Assembly: GCA_023630585.1 (NCBI GenBank)
Contig: CM042566.1
Span: 17,714,754 to 17,778,753, forward strand
Source of the DNA: Cranoglanis bouderius
Taxonomy: Eukaryota > Chordata > Actinopteri > Siluriformes > Cranoglanididae
Length of the DNA stretch: 64,000 bases
Direction: 5' to 3'
The position numbers were made by a program, and so were the translations under genes. The notes beneath the pieces are model-generated. The model was not told the origin of the DNA and searched no databases. It saw nothing but the letters and a program-made list of their open reading frames with translations. Shown here piece by piece: positions 57,075 through 64,000 of the stretch; the first letter of the stretch is position 1, and each line of letters starts with the position of its first letter.

Positions 57075-57116
57075 ATGGCTGAGGATGGATTTTATGTCAC
57101 GTTGCCCTGCAACACC
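57075..57116 (+). pseudogene. N-terminus of the Maverick-type protein
   Basis: ATG at 57075 opens MAEDGFYVTLPCNT, 60 bp after the integrase relic, then the similarity stops at ~57116. Its expected continuation is found on the opposite strand at 55297. Only 14 codons, so the call depends on that pairing. Confidence 0.45.
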
Positions 57117-57501
57117 TTGTTATCTGTTTATCTTGTTATACAACCAGGTTGGCGAGAGCTATAAGCCTAAAAGGAGAATGGCAAGTCAGGTTAATCGAAT
57201 CCTGTGTCATGATACACATTTAATGAGGAAGATGCAGCGTTCATTCTCGACTGTGATGAAACAAAGTCGACACATCGCCAAATATCCTGTTGAAGAGCTT
57301 CTCACAACCGGCGATCAAAATACGTCAAATATACCTTACAGATTAAAGACTGGGTATGATGTGTTTTTTTATCAGGGAAATCAATGCAAACCTTCCATTG
57401 GGGTGAGTCTTGGTTATGACCATGTTAGAAACAGTGTTTCTGAAAGCCCATCCTCCATACACACACATACATATATACACATACACACATGGATATCATA
57501 G
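57117..57501 (+). other. Open frame of unknown origin after the Maverick fragment
   Basis: The frame continues for ~125 codons (ESYKPKRRMASQVNRI, IAKYPVEELLTTGDQN, YDVFFYQGNQCKP) and ends in a CA-rich microsatellite translation. Not recognised. It may be another Maverick gene remnant or unrelated DNA brought in by the inversion. Confidence 0.3.
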
Positions 57502-58969
57502 AAGATCACCAACTGTTTGATAATGTTCCACTACTGCATTGTGTACATATAGACTGAGAATAAGCAACAACATTTTTACAAAATATTACTTTCCTCGAGT
57601 TTGAAGGGTTGCTTAATCACACATGAAAATGGATGCTGTAATCAGAAATCAAAACCATCCGTGTCTCGCACCCCCATGTCCAAAAAGATATAGGACATAT
57701 GGGAGTGTGGTGAAATCAGGGAGCAGCACATGTTTGTTGTACAACACCTTAAAGTTTTTAACAACTGACCTGTTGTAGTGTGAAGTGTTTATTTCTCAAA
57801 ATGCTGTCGGTGTATTCCAGTATAGGACCATTATCTTCCCCCATGACATAGTGATCAACAAGCCCGATCAGAGTGTCTAACCTGATGGCTTTTGAGTTTA
57901 AAGATTACATGATTACATGACAGTTCCTCAAAGTACGCGTCAAAGAAATAGGACTCAGGTTCAAACGAGCAGGAATGTCTAATCTGACTCTGATGGTCAA
58001 CCTCGCACCCCAAACAGTTCTTTCAGCTTTTTGTTAACGAGATGTTCCAGAAGGACCACGACAGTCACTTTTATGACTTTGAAGCTATCAGAGCTGATAC
58101 AACTGTCTGTGTCGTCAATCCCAACGTAGGCCGCAGCTCCATCCATCACTCCAGCGTTGCCGTATTGTGTTGTAAGGAAGGTCATGTTGTGAGACCCCAG
58201 ATCCATGCAAAATTTATCCAACCAACTGTGGGAGGGGATCCAGTGGTGTTGCATTGCCAGTCATCGCCAATGTTGTCTCAGGAGTGTTGCTGTAGCAGTA
58301 GACAGCTGTAGCAGTAGACAGCTGTAGCAGTAGACAGATGTAGATTCTTGGGACATTGTGTATGTATCTAGCGAATGTACCGATCTGCAGATGTTTAACA
58401 ACTGTAATATAAGGGTGAACTTGAGAGACGGTCTTCGGGGTTGGTAATGCCTTGCTCTGGGTGAAACAATAGCGTCTTTACAAAATCCACATCTTCATGA
58501 AGAAACTTTGTTAAACTAACATTTTGACTTTTGCGCCAAGGAAAAAACATTTCCTCCCTCATTTCAACAGGAACCCTTACTGTTGAAATACACATCGCTC
58601 TTCTGGGGGTTTTAGGAGTTCTTGGAGCAGCCTTTTTAACAGAAACTTGCAGAGTGTCTGTGTTAACTATGGCATCTTAAACCATTATTTATTATTTTTA
58701 ACAAATTCAGGATGTACACATTGGGGATAAACTGAAAAGCAGGGCTCACACTTAAAATATCATTAGCATAAACACACCATAAACAATCGTTGACATCCAA
58801 CAACTGGCCAATACACCCCAGGAAGAACATGTCCAAAAATGTTCTACTCCAGCAGCCTAGAAGGACAGGCCACCACACGTCACACAGACCTGTCAATCAG
58901 GGTGACAGAGGGGGTCATAAATCAAGCAATTTGACATTTTGACACAAAGCATATGTAATAACTACTTAG
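57502..58969 (-). other. Degraded DNA with short minus-strand frames
   Basis: Several short frames on the minus strand (57997-58254, 58395-58595, 58663-58896) are interrupted and unrecognised. They could be further Maverick remains, since they adjoin the integrase. A 16-bp repeat (CTGTAGCAGTAGACAG) occurs three times at 58293-58340. No gene is supported. Confidence 0.4.
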
Positions 58970-60016
58970 GTCTTGCTTCTGTTGACCAAGAAAGAGCTTT
59001 TGATAGAGTCGAGCACATATCTTTAGAAGACTCTAGATGCTTTTGGATTTGGATCAGATTTTATTAAGGATATGTTTTGTACCAGGACATTAAAAGTGTT
59101 TGGAAACTCAATGTGTTACGACACCAGAGTAAGGCTGGATACAGTTGCGGTATGAAAATCCGTCACTTTATTAAGAACACACACAAAACAGGAAATCAGG
59201 ACAACGGCAAGCTTTAGGCAGATCCGAAAAACAGGCAGGGTTCAAAAAATACCAGCAGACAGTAATTTCAGGGCTTAGGCAAAATACAAAAAACCAGGAA
59301 ACCAGCGGAAGTTCAAAAATACCAAAAAGACAGTCGTTGTAGGGCTTAGGCAAAAATCGTAATCCAAAAGTACTTAGCTTAGTTCGGAAACCAGAAAGTC
59401 AGTCCATGAAAAGAGTGCTCGGTACAGTTGAATATAATGTAGACAAACTAATACTTCGCTACATGCGTGACAAACTAAAGAACTTAAATAATGAAGATGT
59501 GTGCAACCTAGAAAATTACGGACAGGTGGGTAATCAGAAGGTGGGTGACTGTGAGCATGGGAGTGTTCTGGATGTTGTAGTCCCTGGAGGCCATATCTGT
59601 AGGCCGCCGAGCCTTCTGGGATGTGTAGTGCGGTGTGTGTGCGCGTTTGGATTGGCGGCGGCCATGTTCGTAGGCCGCTGAGAGTTCTGGGAACTGGAGT
59701 CGCGCTTATGGCACGACCTAACACAATGGTGTATGAGTGTTCCTTTTAAGGTTTTTAGGGGTATTAGGCAGGGATGTGCATTATTGAAGGATTTTTGCTG
59801 CACCATGGTGATATTACACCATCACGTATCAGCCCATGCTGATGATCAACGTTAATGGGCAGCAAGATATTAACCATATAGAGTGTATTATAAAGGATTT
59901 GAGTCATTTCAGCCACTAATGTAAATTGGAAGAAAAGTGATGCAGGGCCTACCAGTCTTACCTGGTAGAATAAGCTGGAAAAAAGGGAGGTATTAAATAC
60001 ATGGGAGATTATCTTG
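58970..60016 (+). pseudogene. Tx1-like LINE reverse transcriptase, interrupted by a solo LTR
   Basis: Two plus-strand parts, 58970-59113 and 59729-60016, encode decayed reverse transcriptase. The first reads SVDQERAFDRVEH, then FIKDMFCTRTLKVFGNSM across frames; the second has FKVFRGIRQG, then SAHADDQVNING (a degenerate [YF]xDD motif, here HADD) and GGIKYMGDYLGD. The solo LTR at 59114-59723 lies between them. The same LINE resumes at 61490 after an L2 insertion. Many stops and frameshifts show it is old. Confidence 0.72.
59114..59723 (-). mobile_element. Solo LTR (610 bp) with 5-bp CAATG target duplication
   Basis: Begins TGTTACG and ends CCTAACA. CAATG flanks both sides (59109-59113 and 59724-59728), a clean 5-bp target duplication as made by retroviral-type integrases. 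AATAAA lies on the minus strand near 59172, close to the left end, suggesting minus orientation. ORFs inside differ by strand and are not supported. Similar internal segments (CAGGAAACCAG, GGGCTTAGGCAAAA) repeat at 59205-59360. Confidence 0.85.
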
Positions 60017-60055
60017 GAGATACAAGATATTAGTTATTATTATTGTTATAAAAAT

Positions 60056-60074
60056 AATGATAATAATAATAATG

Positions 60075-60126
<52 letters not shown>

Positions 60127-60128
60127 TG

Positions 60129-60220
<92 letters not shown>
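60056..60220 (+). repeat. Self-complementary (AAT)n-(ATT)n microsatellite
   Basis: About 120 bp of AAT units with a few GAT variants, then about 40 bp of ATT units. The outer flanks also repeat (AGATACAAGATATTAGTTA before, AGATACAAGATTAGTTA after). Confidence 0.9.
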
Positions 60221-60221
<1 letters not shown>

Positions 60222-61488
60222 GATACAAGATTAGTTATTATTGTAATGCCTTACTGTCTGGATGTTCCAGTAGGAGCATAAACAAACTCCAGGTAGTCCA
60301 GAATGCAGGTTCAAAAGTCCTTACTAGAACCAGAAGATATGACCACATCACCCCTATCTTATCCACACTGCATTGGCTCCCAGTGAAATTTCGCATTGAT
60401 TATAAAATACTACTATTGACTTATAAAGCGCTAAATGGCTTCGCGCCACAGTACCTAAGCGAACTTTTGGTCTTTTATGATCCGCCATGCCAACTTCGAT
60501 CAAAAGGTGCAGGCTATGTGTCAGTACCTCGAATAGTGAAGGCTACAGCAGGGGGAAGAGCTTTCTCTTACAAAGCCCCACAGTTATGGAACAGCCTTCC
60601 AATTAGTGTTCAGGACTCAGACACAGTCTCAGTGTTTTAAGTCCAGGCTGAAAACATTTGTTTAATCAAGCCTTTTGTGAATAGTTTTTTCCTTAGGTAA
60701 AGGAGCAGATCTAGAGGTCTCATGGGCATAGTGTGTTGTGGTGAACTGTGTTGTTTGGATGCTGTCACCCCCCCAATGGCTGGCCGCCTTGTCCCAGGGA
60801 GCCCTCATGTCTGTGTTACCTTCTGGCTCTCCCTTTTAGTTATGCTGTCATAGCTAGTCTTGCCGGAGTCCCTGCTTTCACTCACACAAAGTACACTGTC
60901 CTTAACCAGTACGGGGGGGGGGTCTGTTGCTCTCTCTGTCGCTCTCCCTGTCGCTCTCTCTGTCGCTCTCTTGAGATGCCAGTGATCCCGACCCCTTCTG
61001 CTCTCTGGACCTGTCTGATCCATCCTGATGCACTACTTCTGGTTGGAGATCTCATCAATTGAAGTCACATGCTGCTGCTAAGGATGGCCCCACACGGTGC
61101 AGCCTAAAGATCATTGAGATTACAGTGGTGAAGTTCAACAAAACAGACTTCATGTAAAAACTGTAATGAATTTTTCATGGTCTCACAACTGCTATCTGAC
61201 CGTGTGGTACTGGTACATTTATAGAAGAGATTTATTTATCTATAATTGCACTATCCGGTGTCACCCAGATGAGGATGGTTTCCCCTTTGAGTCTGGTTCT
61301 TCTCAAGGTTTCTTCCTCATATCGTCTCGGAGTTTTTCCTTGCCACCGTCGCCTCTGGCTTGCTCATTGTGGATAAATTCATAAATGTAAAGTCTATGTC
61401 CTGAATTTATATACTTCTGTAAAGCTGCTTTGGGACAATGGGACAATGTCCATTGTTAAAAGTGCTATACAAATAAACTGAACTTGAA
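60222..61488 (+). mobile_element. L2-like LINE, 3' part
   Basis: The frame 60222-60640 encodes the end of an L2/CR1-group reverse transcriptase (YCNALLSGCSSRSINKLQVV, YDHITPILSTLHWLPVKFRI, APQLWNSLPISVQDSD). One extra T makes it stop early at VSVF. A ~800-bp 3' UTR follows and ends CTGTAAAGCTGCTTTGGGAC and GTGCTATACAAATAAACTG with a short TGAAC-rich tail, typical of fish L2 elements. 60930-60970 has a CTCTCTGTCGCT short tandem repeat. It is inserted within the Tx1-like LINE. Confidence 0.82.
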
Positions 61489-61489
61489 C

Positions 61490-62475
61490 AACCATACAGC
61501 AGAACAATTGGGAAGGGATAGAGAGAATGGTAGGTAGACTTGCTAAATGGAAGTGAATTCATGCCCAATTATCTTTTAGAGGAAGAGTGCTTATAGTTAA
61601 TAACTTGTTTGCATCAACGCTCTGGCATAAGCTGTTGTGTAGCTCCGTCCGTTGGGCTGCTATTTCAAACAATCTAGATTGCATTTCAAACAATCTTGGT
61701 AGACTTCTTTTGGGATCAATTGCACTGGCTTCCTCAAAGTATATTGTTCTTGCCTAAAGGTGGACAAGGTTTGGTGCACTTGCCAAGCAGACTGGCAACA
61801 TTTCATTTGCAGTTTATACAAAGGCTCTTAACTTGCTGATCTGGTGTGGAGGAAGGTGGCCAAGATTGTCAAAAAGGGTGGAAGGACTTCGATTGGATAA
61901 GTTTTTAAAAATGTTTATTTTTATGGATCATTTGAATCTTCCCTTTACCATGGACTTAAGTCATGGGGACATTTTATTTCCAAACTATAGCAATGACTAT
62001 TTGGTTCCCAAAATAAAGGACCCTGTCCCAAAACATTACTCAGAACCTGAAGGATGTGTCGTCAGGTCCATTGCTGGATCTGCAAGACTTAGGACACAGG
62101 AGAAGGAAAAGTGTTATATAAATGTTTTGTTAAAAGTGCTTAATAAAAATTTGTTAAATGGAGAGTTGATACATTTTGGAGGGATAAGCTTGGGATGGTT
62201 TTAAAAAAAAGTTGAGAGTGCTTTACAAACCACAGTTGAAAAAGAAATCTTGAGATTTACAATGGAGAATCTTGCATGGTGCTGTGGCTGTTTATTGCTG
62301 TTATCAGTTCAAGTGGTCACAATAAGTGTTGTGGTTCAAGAAAAATGGTGTTTCATTGTTTTTTTAGGATGTGTGAGACTAAACCTGGCCAGCAGGTGGC
62401 CATTACCTGGCCAGCAGGTGGCACTTTTAAGGGCAGCCGCATGAAAGTTGAACTGTTTGGCAGTTGGGTCTTTTT
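61490..62475 (+). pseudogene. Tx1-like LINE ORF2 C-terminal region, decayed
   Basis: Continues the LINE of 58970-60016: NWEGIERMVGRLAKWK, LSFRGRVLIVNNLFASTLWH, then TRFGALAKQTGNISFAVYTK in changing frames. The longest frame is 61833-62204 (LSKRVEGLRLDKFLKMFIFM). Similarity fades after ~62200. A frameshift-rich old copy without visible poly(A). Confidence 0.62.
62389..62422 (+). promoter_or_regulatory. Two tandem CTCF-like core motifs
   Basis: CCAGCAGGTGGC occurs at 62389-62400 and 62411-62422, within a 22-bp tandem duplication (CCTGGCCAGCAGGTGGC twice). It matches the CTCF core CCASYAGRKGGC; the second copy continues ACT and fits the extended core. Confidence 0.5.
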
Positions 62476-62701
62476 TAGCTTTTTAAACAATTTTAACTTA
62501 ATATAGTTTGGAAATGCATGGGTAGATTTTTTATTTGTATGATTTTATTGCTATATTAGGAGTTAGGACATGATGTTGGATTTAATTCTGAGAGATTTTG
62601 GATGGATTTTGGTATGCGGCCTACTCTTCTACAGCTGGGTGGATGATAGGAAACTATAGAGGAAACCATCTTCAAGTAATTGTTTCCCTTTTCTCCTTAC
62701 A
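62476..62701 (+). other. AT-rich spacer, no gene seen
   Basis: Sequence between the decayed Tx1-like LINE and the next LINE ORF. Probably an untranslated region of one of them. Confidence 0.4.
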
Positions 62702-63769
62702 ATGGCACAACCTGGACATTTAAGTGATTTTCATCTTTTAAAAAGTCTGAGAAGATTTGCATCTCCTTTGGCTTCTGAAGTTAAGAACATACTGCAGTTA
62801 AATGGGATTCTTCGACTCAGATCTCGCCCAAGGGGTAAGAAAGCTGGGAGAAACTATGTTCGTTCAATATGTACAATTGTTGTAAATCGCCCTACTTCTT
62901 GTGGAACTGCTGTGGATATTAAAAGACAGCCAACTGGGCAAAGAATATTTCTATCTGACTGTTGTTATCAATCTAAGAACTTAATACATATAAAGATAAA
63001 CCATCATGTCAACAAGTCAATACCATCTATGCCTGGTTTTCTCCTTTCTAATGTGCGTTCTTTATGTCACAAATGTGACGAGCTGTACAGTGTAGCACAG
63101 AATAATAACTCAGCAGTTGTCGCTGTTTCAGAGACTTGGCTAAATGATGGTATCCCAGATTCAATTGTAACTTTTCCTGGATATACAATACATTGGCGGG
63201 ATCGCAAGGGAGGTGGGGGAGGAGGAGTTGCCTTGTGTGTTTGTAACGCCATCAAACAAATTCGACTGACTCATTTAGAAGAGGAAGAGCATGAAGCTTT
63301 GTGGGTATGGTTACGTCCCAGTCGTCTTCCTCGATGGTTAAGTTGTATTATTGCTGCTGTGCTATATTTACCACCACGCTCTTCTGCATCAGCCCAACCT
63401 GATTTACTAATCTCACAGTATTTGGATAGTTGTCTCAGATATATTGAATGTACCTATCAGCAGGCTGCAATTGTTATACTTGGTGATACAAATAAGTTCA
63501 AGTCTGAAACCATCTGCAGCAGACATGGTCTGAAACAAATCGTGGCTGGAGCAACAAGGAAGGCTAGTCAATTAGACTCTATATTTACCAATATTTCCTC
63601 CATGTATCAGACACCTGAGCATTTGCCTCCTGTTGGTTCTTCTGACCATCAGACTATCTTGATAAATGCAGGAAACTGGCCCACCAAGCCTATAAAACAT
63701 ATTTTTCGCAGAAAACGTACCCCTGAGACAATCAGGGAACTGAATCAGCTGTGTTGGAAAAGTGTTTGA
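62702..63769 (+). CDS. LINE ORF with APE-type endonuclease domain
   Basis: The 355-codon frame has an N-terminal ~110 residues not recognised, then an APE endonuclease of a CR1/L2/jockey-type LINE: LLSNVRSLCHKCDEL, VAVSETWLND (catalytic Glu, residue ~144), GGGGGGVALCV, VILGDTNKF (residue ~261, usually GDFN), QLDSIFTN, and SSDHQTI (Asp-His at 315-316). The catalytic Glu, Asp and His are kept. It ends at CWKSV where ~150-200 codons between endonuclease and RT appear deleted, so the frame no longer continues. The first Met is used as start without other support. Confidence 0.72.
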   Translation: MAQPGHLSDFHLLKSLRRFASPLASEVKNILQLNGILRLRSRPRGKKAGRNYVRSICTIVVNRPTSCGTAVDIKRQPTGQRIFLSDCCYQSKNLIHIKINHHVNKSIPSMPGFLLSNVRSLCHKCDELYSVAQNNNSAVVAVSETWLNDGIPDSIVTFPGYTIHWRDRKGGGGGGVALCVCNAIKQIRLTHLEEEEHEALWVWLRPSRLPRWLSCIIAAVLYLPPRSSASAQPDLLISQYLDSCLRYIECTYQQAAIVILGDTNKFKSETICSRHGLKQIVAGATRKASQLDSIFTNISSMYQTPEHLPPVGSSDHQTILINAGNWPTKPIKHIFRRKRTPETIRELNQLCWKSV

Positions 63770-64000
63770 AGGAATCCTCAGAGATGCCATTCTGGAGGAT
63801 ACAGCTACTAGGATCGAACCATCACAACATGGCTTTATGAGGAACAGATCAACTGACACTGCCTTGATTCAAATTCTGCAGCACTGGCATGAAGCACTTA
63901 ACAGCTCCCCTAAAATGGATATACACGCTGTTTTTGTTGACTTCACTCGAGCATTTGACACAATTGAACATTGTCAACTGCTACAATCCTTAGCTGATTT
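63770..64000 (+). pseudogene. LINE reverse transcriptase start, continues past the window
   Basis: Reads GILRDAILEDTATRIEPSQH, GFMRNRSTDTALIQILQHWH and VFVDFTRAFDTIEH, the first RT motifs (the AFD Asp is one of the metal-binding residues). It belongs with the endonuclease ORF just upstream but is in another frame. Truncated only by the window edge. Confidence 0.75.

Noticed and set aside
60748..61062. 104-codon ORF after the L2 reverse transcriptase
   Set aside because: Lies in the L2 3' untranslated region and partly in a CTCTCTGTCGCT repeat.

Overview
The window is vertebrate nuclear DNA, most likely from a teleost fish. It holds intronless replication-dependent histone genes that end in the metazoan histone 3' stem-loop. 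Around them lie fish-type transposons (Tx1-like and L2-like LINEs, tRNA-derived SINEs, Tc1-like elements, a Maverick/Polinton relic, solo LTRs) and very many microsatellites. The species cannot be fixed from sequence alone.

Layout. 1-2320: a dispersed ~0.6-kb repeat ending in a (CT)n tract, followed directly by the 5' half of a Tx1-like LINE. 2321-14020: about 10 kb of a 31-bp tandem satellite (array A), split by a 1.8-kb LTR-like insertion. 14021-15590: a GC-rich block with telomere-like CTAACCCTAA motifs and a second, unrelated 31-bp satellite (array B). 15600-16360: H2B and H4 pseudogenes collapsed together by deletions. 16500-19330: dispersed repeats and a solo LTR. 19529-36618: a large inverted duplication with arms of about 4.3 kb, each carrying H3, H2A and an H1 tail. 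Its 8.4-kb spacer holds a minus-strand Tx1-like LINE, SINEs, a Tc1 relic, inverted array B and the 5' end of a broken H1 gene. 36619-46440: the best preserved histone block, in order H3, H2A, H1, array B, an orphan histone stem-loop, array B, H2B, H4, all genes on the minus strand. 46541-53206: SINEs, four tandem copies of the dispersed repeat, and array B. 53207-64000: a transposon graveyard with nested LINEs, two Tc1-like relics, a rearranged Maverick, a solo LTR with a clean 5-bp target duplication, an L2 relic and another LINE running off the window.

Genes likely to work: three H3, three H2A, one H1, one H2B and one H4. Together they supply all four core histones plus the linker histone for packaging newly replicated DNA. 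Each intact gene has the GGCTCT/AGAGCC processing stem-loop shortly after its stop codon. The H3 promoters share a perfect TGACGTCA site and CCAAT boxes; H1 has an AAACACA box; H4 has a GGTCC element. H1, H2B and H4 also exist as broken copies, so the locus shows unequal recombination, inversion and transposon damage.

The most unusual features are: (i) array A, whose 31-bp unit has no stop in any forward frame, so long 31-residue-repeat ORFs overlap in all three frames; (ii) two diverged Tx1-like LINEs that both begin directly after the (CT)n tract of the same repeat, as expected of a microsatellite-targeted LINE; (iii) the recent large histone palindrome; (iv) a Maverick gene whose halves would be rejoined by one 1.8-kb inversion.
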